From NCBI GenBank assembly GCA_023375785.1, contig SZWC01004904.1:93535-115305 (forward strand): DNA of 21,771 nucleotides, written 5' to 3'. Positions 8,470 through 18,002 of this stretch are shown here, piece after piece; position 1 is the first letter of the stretch, and each line of letters begins with the position of its first letter. The DNA is from Penium margaritaceum. Taxonomy: Eukaryota > Streptophyta > Zygnematophyceae > Desmidiales > Peniaceae. The translations under genes were made by a program, and so were the position numbers. Under the pieces are notes generated by a model. That model had not been told where the DNA came from, searched no databases, and saw only the letters and a program-made list of their open reading frames with translations.

Positions 8470-9950
8470 CCCAGCAATGCGCAAACGTGCAGAGTACGCC
8501 GGGCCGAGGGCAACAAGGAGGAAGATTTGCAGAAGGGCGAGGCGCAAAACCACACTGGCTCCCAAGAACATCACGACAACCCAACATTCCAGGGGATGAT
8601 GTGCCGATGCAACAGCGGACACCTGGTGGGCATCAGAGAACGCAGGAATTGGGATGAGGTGGGCGTCATCCCTTGTCAGAAAGGGGAACAGCACAAGGAG
8701 TGTCACCAGGGACGCTAACGGGAACGCGGGAGGTGGTAGCAGGAGCTATGGCAGCAGCTGGAGGAAGCAGATGGAGCAGGAGTGCTCCAACACGAGCACA
8801 AACAGCGGCTAGAGGAAGTAGATGGAGTAGGAGTGCTGTGGTAGGAACTGGAGCAGGAGTTGGAGGAAGTAGATGGAGCAGGAGTGCTGCAGTAGGAACT
8901 GGAGTAGGAGTTGGAGGAAGTAGGAGGAACGGAGGTACTGCAACAGGAAGGGGAGGAGCAGGAGGAATGGGACTGAGTGGAGAACGGGCTTGGGAGAGGC
9001 CCCCCGGGCGGTCAGTTTCTCGTGGTGTGAGAAGAGGATATCCTTCCCTGCTCGACAATGCGGCCGCTGCAAGCGACACATGCATCAGGAGTGTGGGATC
9101 ATGGAAGGTGGGGCTGGGTGGATCTGTGTTCCCTGCCTGAAAGTCAAGCAAGGCATCCCCTCGGAGGTGGGGGTGATGCTCGGACAGGAACACAACGCTC
9201 TGTCCGGCATTGTGTGCTTCGACTGCCTGAAGAAGTTGGAGGGCCTAATTAGAAAGTGAAGTAGGCAGCACATGGTGCCTGCATAAAAACAAGAGAAGAA
9301 GGGCAGGACAACTGCACCAGTTGCAAGATATGCTCACGCACCATAACGGCACGAGGGGAGTGTTCTACGTGCCGAGAACCGCTCGAGGGAGTGACCCCAT
9401 GATGGGAGAAGTGCGGAAATGTTGTGCACAGTGAGTGTGTGAAGAAGATACGAGAAAGGAGGCTACAACATGGAGGGAAAATCGATCTCTATCAGTGCTT
9501 GCTCTGTGCAAGTTCACGAATTGAGGCGTGTGCCACCTGCAGGTATCCCATCCACAGCAGCAAGTGGTTCTGCATTGGCTGCTACAAAGGGGTGCATCTG
9601 CGCTGAGCATGATGCTATCACAACCCCCAAACAGGTCTGTGGGGCCCACTCGGCAAGCAGAGTGACGAGGCAAGAGGGAGGGTAAAGTCAGAACAAAGGG
9701 AAATGACGCGAGCGATGCGGGAACAGCCGACGGGAGAGATGGTGGAAGGGGGACACGGAGTGACGCCACGTCTGAGCCCCAAGGCACAAAATGAGGGTAT
9801 ATGGCAGGAAGGGGTCGACGGAGAATTTGGGTGCATGGAGAGAACCAGATGGGAGGAGGAGGAGTACCCATTGCCGGAATAGAGGAACGAGAAGGAGACA
9901 GAGGGACCCACACAGGGAGAAGGTAGTGGACGCTGAGGATGACGGCGTAT
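8470..9950 (+). pseudogene. Cys-rich multi-zinc-finger (PHD/RING-like) gene with coiled-coil repeats, decayed
   Basis: I do not recognise the family. In one frame (codon starts as 8602) a first Cys/His cluster, CRCN then CQKGEQHKEC, spans 8602-8703. A Glu/Leu/Gln-rich 17-residue repeat follows (LEEVDGAGVLQ, ELEQE; 8763-8930) that looks coiled-coil. A second module at 9059-9136 reads CGRCKRHMHQEC with WICVPC (C-x2-C-x4-H-x2-C-x9-W-x-C-x2-C), then CFDC at 9215-9226; it is in a neighbouring frame, so there is at least one frameshift each side. A third cluster, back in the first frame, runs 9280-9606: CTSC, CSTC, WEKCGNVVHSEC, YQCLLC, CATC, WFCIGC. Hydrophilic sequence continues to about 9950. 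Stops (TAA 8716, several TAG in the repeat, TGA 9400 and 9604) make it a pseudogene. PHD and RING fingers often bind histone tails or ubiquitin enzymes; a role here is inference. Element capture is possible. Confidence 0.5.
8763..8930 (+). repeat. 51-bp tandem repeat, about 3.3 copies
   Basis: The anchor GGAAG(C/T)AGA begins at 8763, 8814, 8865 and 8916, an exact 51-bp step. The unit is 17 codons. In the frame of the surrounding zinc-finger gene it reads as Glu/Leu/Gln-rich sequence with TAG where CAG would fit. Confidence 0.9.
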
Positions 9951-10720
9951 GATCCACCGGGGGAGGAGCTGCAGGGTGGACAAAACAGGGAAAGGGATGG
10001 ATGGATGGGGACGTTCAGCTTATTTTGCGGGAGTAGGATATGACAGTGTTAACTGTGTTTCATCCATCCACCGGAGGAGGGGTGACGAGAAGGCCCGGGG
10101 TCAAGATTGCGGGAAGGGAGTCGGCGAATTATCTACCGACAACCGACCAAGGTGAGAAAATACCGAAAGGTTCGGCTCAACTTGCGGAAGCTGCGAGTCG
10201 CAAACAAGGGATTGAAAGGGAAAGAAAAAGGACCCAAGGCTCGAATGATGGCAGCGGATCCGCACCAAGCCTGGGAGAGAGGAGCGGAGGCCGGGACGCC
10301 TTATCTCCAAGGACGTTTGATATGCGAGTCGCGTTGGGGTACACCAGCTGGAAAGGGGTATAGGCAGGAGCAATGTGGGGAGGGAAGATAAGAGGAGAAG
10401 GCTAGAAGAAAGAAACTACTAAGGAAAGCACACTTGCTAATGCGCTGCTGACAAGCGAAAAGTTGACTTCCAATTGATGAGACTGGCAAAGCTCCTGTTG
10501 CCATTGCCCACTGACAAACCCTTCCATTGGCACACGTTGCACCTGACTCCAGTCTCACTATCGCCCTCGACACTGACCCTTGTGAGTGTTTGGCCTACGA
10601 GCAGTGCAGCGGGCCCAGTGGCCGTCAGCCAGACTGAGAGATTGCTTCCCCTCAGTCGACATAGACTGCTGAGCGGGACCCGTATCCTGTCTCACGACAA
10701 GTTAGAGTAGGGAAGTTAGT
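9951..10720. other. No recognisable gene; purine-rich, weak short ORFs
   Basis: Short overlapping ORFs occur on both strands (10040-10363 and 10107-10391 on plus, basic and hydrophilic), without motifs. The plus frame may hold a tail of the zinc-finger gene. A small GGAT run lies near 10000. Confidence 0.4.
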
Positions 10721-10724
10721 CAGG

Positions 10725-10776
10725 AGTGTGAGTGTGCATGTGAGTGTGTGTATGTGTGTATGTGTGTGTGTGTGTG
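10725..10776. repeat. GT/TG microsatellite
   Basis: An interrupted run of GT dinucleotides with a few A and C interruptions, ending in an uninterrupted stretch at about 10760-10776. Confidence 0.95.
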
Positions 10777-11315
10777 GCCAACCCCGAATGGGAAGGCCGC
10801 TTCCAGAGGAGCACGTCACGAGGCCATCATGGCCTGGTCCTGAGTTTCCACAAGAACATCAACCACCCCGCACAAGGCGGGCAGCTCGGGAATCCCCGGT
10901 GGCCTTCTACGCCATCTGTAGCTGCTACAATGCTCCCCATCGACCGGGCATGTGCACGGTCCTAGGCGTGGTGCAATGGTCGCATCACCCTGCCGGCAGA
11001 GCCGTGGAGCAATTATGGCAGCAGTGGCTGTAAATGGTTTCCCATGATGACGAGCCCCGACCCGTGGAAAGTTGGCAGGAGATCACACGCGACGTCGAAC
11101 GCCGGGCAGCAAAAGCTGCTGAAGAACGGGCCGAGGAATATCAGGCATACCAGTGGTACCAGCAGGAGATCCATCGCCCGCGGGAGGAGGGCCCGGCAAG
11201 CACCAACTCCTGTGCGCGGCAGGGAGCGGACGGTCCTCTTGCACGGAAGAAGTTTACGGTTTGCGTATCTTGCTGGGTGATGCTTAGAGAAACTAGTGGT
11301 GTGGTTAAAAGATAA
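10777..11315 (+). pseudogene. Unidentified ORF remnant with charged helical segment
   Basis: One frame is open across 10777-11315 except for TAA at 11031-11033. The first part is Pro/Arg-rich and contains CSCYNAPHRPGMC (about 10918-10956), which could be a degenerate CCHC-like knuckle. The second part (about 11061-11165) is an Ala/Glu/Arg-rich segment, VERRAAKAAEERAEEYQAYQ, that should be helical or coiled coil. I do not recognise the protein. A retroelement Gag remnant would fit the charged helix and possible knuckle, but the evidence is weak. Confidence 0.3.
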
Positions 11316-11780
11316 TATGTTGCTTGTGTGTTTGTTTAGATTGACTGAAGCGTAGTCTGTTTGTCTGTTTTGCTCCAACTACTTAGGTGTTTGTTTGTGC
11401 TACTGCCGGTGAACAATTGAGTGTATAGGTTCGTTTGAATGAGCACATTCATCAGAAGGACCACATGGAATGATCTAGTGTTTATTGCTGATTATGATAA
11501 AGTTGTGTATGCAAAAGTGACATGTGTAATTATTGCTCCCGTCCCGTGTTAGTTCCCTTGATTATCCACCGGAGGAAGGGAACAGAAAGAAAGTGGGTAG
11601 AGGGATTTGATGGATAATGGTGGCGTTCGATTGACCGGAAAGAGTAAAGTGAGGCAATGAAAAATATTGTCAGGGTGAATGAACGAAAAGCGTGAATTAG
11701 ACCCGCGTCGATAGCGCACCACAAACCTCGGTAGAGAGAAAATCCTTGCATGCTGTCAGACCTGGCTTCAGCCGATGTCG
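11316..11780. other. Gene-free, more AT-rich stretch
   Basis: T/G-rich sequence with many TTTG motifs and frequent stops, clearly less GC-rich than its surroundings. No repeat or gene is seen; it could be intergenic or an intron of the minus-strand remnant next to it. Confidence 0.4.
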
Positions 11781-11792
11781 AAAGAGGGTATA

Positions 11793-12440
11793 ACAGACCC
11801 CACATATCATGTAATTGTACATTACTTATAGGTAAGCATTGCAACAGCCGGGGTGCATTCCGGCCCCACAGCCTGCACACAACACCTCTTCCCCTTCTGT
11901 GACTGCCTCCTGGAATGTTGTGCATGGCCCCATGATGCCCTCCTCTTCCCCTTTGATTCTCATCCTGATCCTCCGTTTCCATACTCGGCTTGGGCTCCTC
12001 ACCCTGCTCATTCGCCTCCTCCTGCTCCTTGTCTCCCGGCATTGCTTACTGCCATCCTCGCTTCCGCTCCAAATCCTGTCGCAAGCTTGTTGGCCACAGG
12101 GACCTATCGTCAGGTGGGAGTGGTTCCTGTCCCAGGAAGGGGGCATTCACCAAGCTAAGGTTCTCCTGCCGCACTGGTGGGACTGCCTCTGCCTGAAGAG
12201 CGGTCGCTGCCTGTTCCCTTTGCTCCCTTTCCTCAGGAGCAGCCTCCTATGATGCCTTCTTTGTCCTTTGCCATGAACTAGTAGCCGCTGACTGCCGTGG
12301 GACCTGTCCTGCCTGAGCAGGTGAAATCTCCGCAAGCGGCTTCATCCACAGGCTCTGTGCTCCCAATCATTGTACGGGTGGTGCAAGCCAAGTACACGCT
12401 GCACCGTAGGCACTTGTCGCTGTAAGGGGCAACGCCTCTT
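11793..12440 (-). pseudogene. PHD-like finger remnant with Gln/Glu-rich linker
   Basis: Read on the minus strand from about 12330, one frame gives a hydrophilic Gln/Glu/Pro-rich linker (for example EEANEQGEEPKPSMETEDQ near 12010-11960), broken by TAG near 12250 and TAA near 12050. A neighbouring frame then gives EEVLCAGCGAGMHPGCC (to 11841) and, beyond a TAA at 11826-11828, MICGVC with its last Cys at 11793-11795. The Cys/His spacing is C-x2-C-x4-H-x2-C with a later C-x2-C, the same order as the finger at 9059-9136 on the other strand. This is typical of PHD-type zinc fingers. It lies downstream, on the same strand, of the 87-bp repeat. It is a decayed gene of unknown function; one frameshift and several stops are needed to read it. 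Confidence 0.4.
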
Positions 12441-13140
12441 GTCCTGGTTGTTCCATTATTGTTGCTGCTAGTGGCACTCGCACATCATGCGTCGCGCCAG
12501 ATGCAGCTGCTACAATGGGCAGCGCCTCCTGCTTGTGCTGTCCCGCTGCTGCTGCTAGTGGTGCTGGTGCCTTGGGCGCCGCGCCGGATGTAGCTGCTGC
12601 AACGGGCAGTGCCTCCTGTCCCTGCTCTCTTTCTGCTGCTGCTGGTAGTTATGGCGCCTCAGGCGCAATGTCAAGTGCACCTGTTGCAATGGACAGCGCC
12701 TCCTAACCCTGCTGTCCTACTGTTGCTACTGGTGGTGCTGGTGCCTTGGGCGCCGCTTTGGGTGCAGCTGCTGCAATGGGCAGTGCCTCCTGTCCTTGCT
12801 GTCCTACTGCTGCTACTGGTGGTACTAGTACCTCACGCATTGTACTGGTTGCAGCTGTTGTAATGGGGAGCGCCTCCTACTCCTACTGTCTTGTTGCTAC
12901 TACTTGTGGTGCTGGCACCATGAGCGCTACGCCGGGAGCATCTGCTGTAATAGACATCGCCTCCTGTCCCTACTGTTCTACTGCTGCTACTGGTGGTACT
13001 GGCGCCTCGAGCGCCGCGCCGGGTGAAGCTGCTGTAATGGGTAGCGCCTCCTATCCCTGCTGTCTTGCCGCTGCTGCTGGTGGTGCTGGCGCTTGGGCGC
13101 CGCACCAGGTGCAGCTGCTGTAATGGACAGCGCCTCTTGC
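12425..13140. repeat. 87-bp tandem repeat, nine units
   Basis: The anchor (ATGGGCAGCGCCTCC and variants) begins at 12425, 12515, 12602, 12689, 12776, 12863, 12950, 13037 and 13123. Six successive steps are exactly 87; the first is 90 and the last 86. The unit is 29 codons, so it keeps frame. On the plus strand it reads Ala/Gly/Ser/Cys-rich (MGSASCPCCPTAATGG). On the minus strand it reads Pro/Ala/Gln-rich (APPVATVGQQGQEALPIAAA), matching the style of the minus-strand linker downstream. Because the unit is a multiple of three, an open frame in one unit stays open in all, so open frames here are poor evidence of coding. Confidence 0.95.
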
Positions 13141-13377
13141 TCCCATTGTAAGGGTGTTCACCAAAAGCGTGGACTCGTGGTTCACACTCACAAGTCCGAG
13201 TCTGTGACTGGAATCGCGATTTGGATATGCGTCCCGGACTTGACTTCGACTCGAGGCTCGACACGCCAAGGTGTCGGCCCCCAAAACCCCGGAAAAACAA
13301 TGAGAGTCCGGTTCAACCCCGACGTCGTGTATACAGAAAATGAGGGTCGACGACCCCCCTTCAGCGCGTAGAGGCTG
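13141..13377. other. No recognisable gene
   Basis: Between the 87-bp array and the poly-Ala ORF, with short CG-rich inverted motifs such as GGGTCGACGACCC near 13345. No gene or known repeat is seen. Confidence 0.4.
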
Positions 13378-13908
13378 ATGACCCCCCCTTGCACTGTCCA
13401 CATCATTGAGAAGCTAGCTGGACAGCCCACCTGTCCGCCTCGTCCCCCCCCCGCTAACCCAAGGTCAGTCGCAGAAGTCGTACGGTGCACTGAGACTGCG
13501 ATAGCTCAGTTGCACCTAGGATTTCAGTTCAGTCACTTCACTTCGCCGTCGTGCACCACACTTGGTGCATGGTGCACCGTGCACCGACAGTTCACCGCCA
13601 TGGGTTGCAACGGGAACCTGCCTCCAGCAGGTTCTCTTGCTGCCGCGGCCACTGCCGCTGCCGCTGCCGCCGCTGGCACGTCCAACGCCGCCATGGGTGG
13701 CGATGTTGCAGCCACGCCACCGAACAACTGTCACAAAAGAGATCAATGGGTACAAGGCACTCCGCAGCCCGATGACAGAATTCCTTATGAAGTACCCTGC
13801 AGTATTGGTTTGCCCCCTCGGAGCTTATATGCTGAAATACCCTCCGGAGTATCCCACTGGTCCGGCTCAAGTACGTTACCGCGAGATATCCAGCCGGGAG
13901 CTACCTAA
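13378..13908 (+). CDS. Hypothetical protein with poly-Ala tract, doubtful
   Basis: An open frame of 176 codons; the first ATG giving a good context is at 13600 (GCCATGGGT). It has a poly-Ala run (about 13633-13680) from GCC/GCT repeats and no domain I know. GC-rich triplet DNA opens frames by chance on both strands here, and minus ORFs cover the same part. It may only be a GCN microsatellite. A palindromic GGTGCACCGTGCACC lies near 13568-13590. Confidence 0.2.
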   Translation: MTPPCTVHIIEKLAGQPTCPPRPPPANPRSVAEVVRCTETAIAQLHLGFQFSHFTSPSCTTLGAWCTVHRQFTAMGCNGNLPPAGSLAAAATAAAAAAAGTSNAAMGGDVAATPPNNCHKRDQWVQGTPQPDDRIPYEVPCSIGLPPRSLYAEIPSGVSHWSGSSTLPRDIQPGAT

Positions 13909-14099
13909 CGGCCGTCACTTGCTCCCGCTCGACTGAGCCAACGGCTGCCACCTCCTGCCCGCCCGCCTGCTTAACACCAACGGAAGAGCGCCTTGGTCTT
14001 CACTACGTGCCAAAACCGTCCGGCGCGTCTAATCCGTTGGAGAAACCAGGCCGTACCAACAGTGCTCTAGTTCCTCGGCCTCTCATCCAAGAACTCTTG

Positions 14100-14120
14100 C
14101 GGAGTTGCTTCGCGACTCCG
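14100..14120. other. Hairpin, 8-bp stem with CTTCG loop
   Basis: CGGAGTTG-CTTCG-CGACTCCG pairs over 8 positions (one G-T). A related arrangement, GAGTC...CTTCG...GACTC, occurs in the LTR at about 7859-7876. Confidence 0.6.
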
Positions 14121-14935
14121 TCATCGCCAGCAGCCGTAGCAGCAGCAAGGCGGCTACGGTTAAAAGTAGCATACCGCCCACCCAAGGTCTAGCCATCAGA
14201 CTAGAAGCTACTATGTATGATCATACTTCATGTACTAGAATTTACCCTGTGTGGTCATCCAGTTATCATTCAGTTATCATGCTTTGCCTCTCGGCCCGGG
14301 CTCTTGCCGTGCCCCACTCTGGCTTGGCCTTATGGCCCACCACCACTATTTTCCGCTAATCATCGTTTTGCTTATCATCTCTGTCTTCAACGCTTGCACA
14401 CGATCAAATGTATCAAGGCACTCAGGCTTGTTTGTCCTGCCAGTCCACTCACAAGCGCTGCGGCCAGCCGGACCATCAGACCCTCGTGTTGGCACCCAAA
14501 TGCTATGGCATCCTCGTTGTCATCTCGCCTTCGGCTCGCATTTCTACGCTGTGGCCTCATCGCTTCTCGTCGCATTCATCTCTCAGCCCGCGCTTCGTCG
14601 CTACGGCTCATGCTGTCTGCTGGCCCGTGCCTCAGCGCTCCGGCCTGTCGGCTCGCGCCTCGGCACTGCCCCCAACAATGAACCCTCATATCATCCTCAT
14701 GTTCTTGTGCCTCTCAAGCAGTTCTTCAGTGCTCGTGCATACGCACCGTGCCCACTTATGCCCTTTTCTGTTCTTGATTCGCAGCGCTAGTCCCTCGAAC
14801 CACGCCCACGCCTTTCACATCGTCATCTCTCATGCTCCACTTCAGCCAATTCCTCTTATGACGCTTGCATTTTACCGACAACAACAACTCGACGAGCAAC
14901 ACTGTCGCCATGATGCCGCCATTTTCTTAGCCTAA
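14121..14935. other. No recognisable gene; CT-rich upstream region of the hAT gene
   Basis: Pyrimidine-rich on the plus strand with overlapping Ser/Ala/Pro-rich ORFs in all frames and no motif. It lies directly 5' of the hAT transposase gene, so it may hold that element's promoter and terminal inverted repeat, but I could not identify a matching inverted repeat near 20970-21350. Confidence 0.4.
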
Positions 14936-16318
14936 AGTGCCAGGCCAGGAGGATCTACGCATGCGCAAACCGTCGGTGATATGGCAGGTCTTTGAGTATT
15001 TCGTCATCCAGGGCGAGCCAAGGGCGAGCTGCCAGCTTTGCCCCAAAGCGCGTGTGGGGCTGAAGGGTACGTCCAGGCTCAATGACAGCTCCATGTCCAA
15101 CATGTGGAAGCATCTTCGCAAGGAGCACAATGCACGCTGGAAGCAGTTGAAGGCACAGCAGCAGCTGGTTGCCGTCACTACCGCCGCTACTGCTACTGCT
15201 GGAACGATCGATGGCACCAACGCCATGGTGGCCAGGGGTGTAGCAGGTGTTGGTATTGTTTTCAACAAGCGGTACTTTGTGACTTGCATATGAAAGCACA
15301 TCGTTGACACGTAGCAGTCCTTCTTGAGCGTGGAATCGTTTTGGCTGAAGCTCGCTTCCTCCACCGCAACCCATTTGCACATATGCCAGGTCGCATTCAG
15401 CTCACCCACTTGATGAAGAACGGTGCCGCTGCCTTCAGGAAGTGGTTGCAAAAGATGTTTGCAACAGTGATGTCAGGGATTTCTTTCACGTGGGATGGGT
15501 GGCAATCTGATGCAAACCAGAAGTACCTGGATATTACTGCACACTCGATCGACGTATGGAAGTTGCAGACTCTCGCTCTTGCTTTTCGAGCGTGCTCTGA
15601 GGATGCCTCTGCTTCCAGTTTGTTTGACCTGCTGGCGGGGACAATGAAGGAGTGGTAGCTCTGGGACAAGATGTATGCATTGACGATGGACAACGACACC
15701 ACCAACGATAGCCTCGTCGACAACTTCCTCGTGCTACAGAACGACAACTTCCAGAAGGCGGGTCACATCAGGTGCATGGACCGCGTGCTGAACCTGGCGG
15801 TGAAGGACCTCATCGCCAACAAAGCCGTCAATGAACACCTGCAGTCCGCCTGCGACATCATCAACTTTGTGTGCCGTTCCGCAAAGCGTGAGCTGTCTGT
15901 GCTGAACGCATGTCAAGCTAAGGGTGTTCAGTACATTTCCTTGCATGCTGACACTCACACGCGCTAGAACTCTACCTTGGACATGTGTGAGCGGGTTGTC
16001 CGCCTGCAGGATGTGTTTAACCCATGGTTGTCCGCCAAAGAGCCCGCACTCAAGCCAAGTGGACAGGGATGGGAGCTGTTGGGCCTTGTCATCACCATCC
16101 TCAAGCCTTTCAAAGGCTTCACGAAGGATATATCAGGCTCTGAGTATCCCACCCTCTCCCTTGTCCTCCCCTTCTTCAGCACCATATTGCAGAAGTTGCA
16201 CCAGTGGCGTGTGAAGGCAGCCAACGCGGAGAAGAAGAAGGTGGAGAAGATGACTCTGGACAGTACGAAGAAGCTTCTTGTTCTCCTTTTCGCTAGCTTC
16301 AAAGCCTCATTGGAGAAG

Positions 16319-16397
16319 GTATGTTTGAAGCTGTTTGCTATTTGCATTTGTGTATCCTTTTTCTAGACAATAAATGTTTTTTATGTGGGGCATGCAG
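16319..16397 (+). other. Intron of the hAT gene (79 nt)
   Basis: GTATGT donor and CATGCAG acceptor, phase 0. Removal joins ...SLEK to V-stop-KYVKKTT in frame; the retained reading is pyrimidine-rich and non-coding. Confidence 0.7.
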
Positions 16398-16465
16398 GTT
16401 TAGAAGTACGTCAAGAAGACCACCATCCTCCACGTTGTGGCCATCGCTATGGATCCCTGCTTCAG

Positions 16466-16555
16466 GTTGGTCATGTTGCACTGTGGCTGTCCTTGTTTTC
16501 TGTACACAACAGGTTTTCCACCTCTCAGTTTATTGTTTTTGTGCGTGTGTTGCAG
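16466..16555 (+). other. Intron of the hAT gene (90 nt)
   Basis: CAG/GTTGGT donor, TTGTTTTTGTG pyrimidine-rich end and TTGCAG acceptor, phase 2. Splicing joins DPCFR to FRFMPAVKK. Confidence 0.7.
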
Positions 16556-16904
16556 GTTCCGTTTCATGCCAGCAGTGAAAAAGATGGTGGGCATCAAGTC
16601 TGCCATTGAGCTGGAGGTCAAAGTGGTGGAGCACATAAAGCTGTACTTTGCCAAGGTGCAAGAGAGATGCAAGACAGAAGTTGAAGCGGTTGAGGCAGCG
16701 GCTGCTGCAGCAGCTGCTGCAGCCACTGCAGCAAGGACAGAGGACAAGGAGACGGTGGACTCAACAGGGCCGCAGTCGACCTCTGGAGCTGGTAGCACAG
16801 GAGGCGCCAGCAGCAACCAACAGGTGCCACACTTGATTGGCCCAGCAGCAGCATCGAAGCGTGGCAGGCAAAGTAAGAGGAAGGCCACCATGGCACGTAG
16901 CATG

Positions 16905-16978
16905 GTTTATTCCCTAAGAAGCTTTGCGTGCTTGCTTTTGCAGTTAAAGAAAAAACTTTCTGTTGCATGTGCATGCAG
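16905..16978 (+). other. Probable intron of the hAT gene (74 nt)
   Basis: GTTTAT donor and GTGCATGCAG acceptor, phase 0, joins TMARSM to VEAALADPMEDMFEEG. An alternative donor (GTAAGA at 16873) would not keep frame. Confidence 0.5.
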
Positions 16979-17116
16979 GTGGAGGCTGCGCTTGCAGACC
17001 CCATGGAAGATATGTTTGAAGAAGGGCCAGAGCCGCAGCTAGTGGCACCCGACACACTGGAGGAGGAGATTGAACAGTACAAGAAGAACGCACGTGGAGG
17101 GAGGAAGTGCAACGTT

Positions 17117-17503
17117 TGTCAGAAGAATGTAAGAAGTGACGAAGATAGAAGCAAAAGCAAGCAGAAGCAAAGTAGCTTGCAAGAGCGTGTCGGCGGAATG
17201 ACGAGAGCAAAAAGGCAGGTCCAGTTCCAAGGAGTTAGTCGGAGGACCTCAAGAGAGGCGAGGCACCGGAGCTTCAAGATGGACGGAGGGCACTGTGAGA
17301 ACACGTCAGAGAGGCAAGTAATGTCTTGAGAGTGAGCAAAGGGTAATGAGTGATGAAGTGAAGAGTGAGCGAGGAATGGTCGGCGTAAGCGATAGAGGCG
17401 ATGAGCGAGCAGAGCTCGGACACGGCGGCGAAGCCGTGGGACCAAAGGGAACAGGATGAGCATAACTGTTTTGGTTGAACTAGGGAGGGAATGAACATCC
17501 TCC
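17117..17503 (-). repeat. 3' LTR, truncated (R-U5 only)
   Basis: It aligns with 19958-20343, one gap, about 89% identical by hand count. The match ends abruptly at CATCCTCC, just downstream of the TATA box of the other LTR, so U3 with the promoter is missing. Confidence 0.85.
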
Positions 17504-17521
17504 ATTGGGGGAATTAACCAT

Positions 17522-17866
17522 TCAACGGGGGGAGAGGATGATCACGTTGTACAGATTCGGGTTCCTCGCTGCTGCCACAAGAGCGTGCCACATTGCTGCG
17601 ATACGTGACACTTCATCGATGATCATGTGATAGACAGTATGGGTGGTTTCACGTAGGCACCTTTTCATGTATTGCAAGGTTGTCGTGTATGCCCTTGGGG
17701 GACACCCTGGATTGTCATAAACTCCATCCAGAAAGAGGGAGAGGTGATACTCGCGGAGGAAAGAGTGCTTTGTCTTGACTTGTATGCCACCATACCAGTC
17801 GTGGATATTTTCTCCCAGCTGATCAAGGATGGGAATGTGTGTCCAGTCGAGGATGTGTATTGCCAT
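17522..17866 (-). pseudogene. copia-type Gag N-terminal fragment
   Basis: The ATG (minus strand, 17866) lies in ATCATGG and opens a 114-codon frame. The order of features matches UBN2-type copia Gag: IPILDQLGENIHDWYGGIQV (compare the usual L-x-G-x-N-Y-x-x-W), SFLREYHLSLFLDGVYD, then YMKRCLRETTHTVYHMIIDE and AAMWHALVAAA (the usual AxxxWxxL). It stops ten codons later at LSPR, 18 bases from the truncated LTR, before any zinc knuckle. The frame is open further upstream to 18316, but that part overlaps repeats and is probably leader. I infer that a deletion removed the rest of gag, pol and the U3 of the 3' LTR. Confidence 0.55.
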
Positions 17867-18002
17867 GATGGTTGGTTGTTGAGGGTGCGAGGCAGTTGCT
17901 GGTGTCTGCTCACCAGTGTAGTTTAGCAGGTTCACCCTACTGAGGATGGAGGTAAGGCTGGCAAGAGAAGAAGAGAGAAAGAGGATGGTGATGGAAGGGA
18001 AG

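Larger units (their letters stand above)
14961..17116 (+). pseudogene. hAT-family transposase, N-terminal and core part, interrupted
   Basis: hAT transposases cut and paste DNA elements in the nucleus. The ATG at 14961 opens a BED zinc finger: SVIWQVFEYF, CQLC at residues 24-27, and HLRKEH at 51-56 (C-x2-C-x23-H-x4-H). A frame change or intron near 15245-15340 follows. From about 15311 the core runs in one frame: ISFTWDGW, YLDITAHSID, TMDNDTTND (likely first catalytic Asp), IRCMDRVLNLAVKD (the usual RC..H reads RC..R) and TR-stop-NSTLDM, where hAT proteins have TRWNST. TAG stops lie at 15656, 15965 and 16401. Three GT-AG introns fit the frame (16319-16397, 16466-16555, 16905-16978), with AIAMDPCFR and an Ala-rich tract between. 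The last exon ends RGGRKCNV at 17116, where an LTR element is inserted; the C-terminus resumes at 20572. Confidence 0.85.

Noticed and set aside
8673-9140. Stop-free frame through the 51-bp repeat reading Gly/Ser/Arg/Trp-rich
   Set aside because: The unit is a multiple of three, so any open unit gives a long ORF. The flanking Cys/His motifs are in other frames, so I prefer the Glu/Leu-rich reading even though it has TAG stops.
8763-13140. CRISPR-like regular repeats
   Set aside because: The repeats are directly tandem without unique spacers of constant length, and the setting is eukaryotic.
12833-13300. 155-codon minus ORF over the 87-bp array
   Set aside because: The open frame is a by-product of the 29-codon unit; it is not in the frame that continues into the Gln/Glu-rich linker and has no motif.
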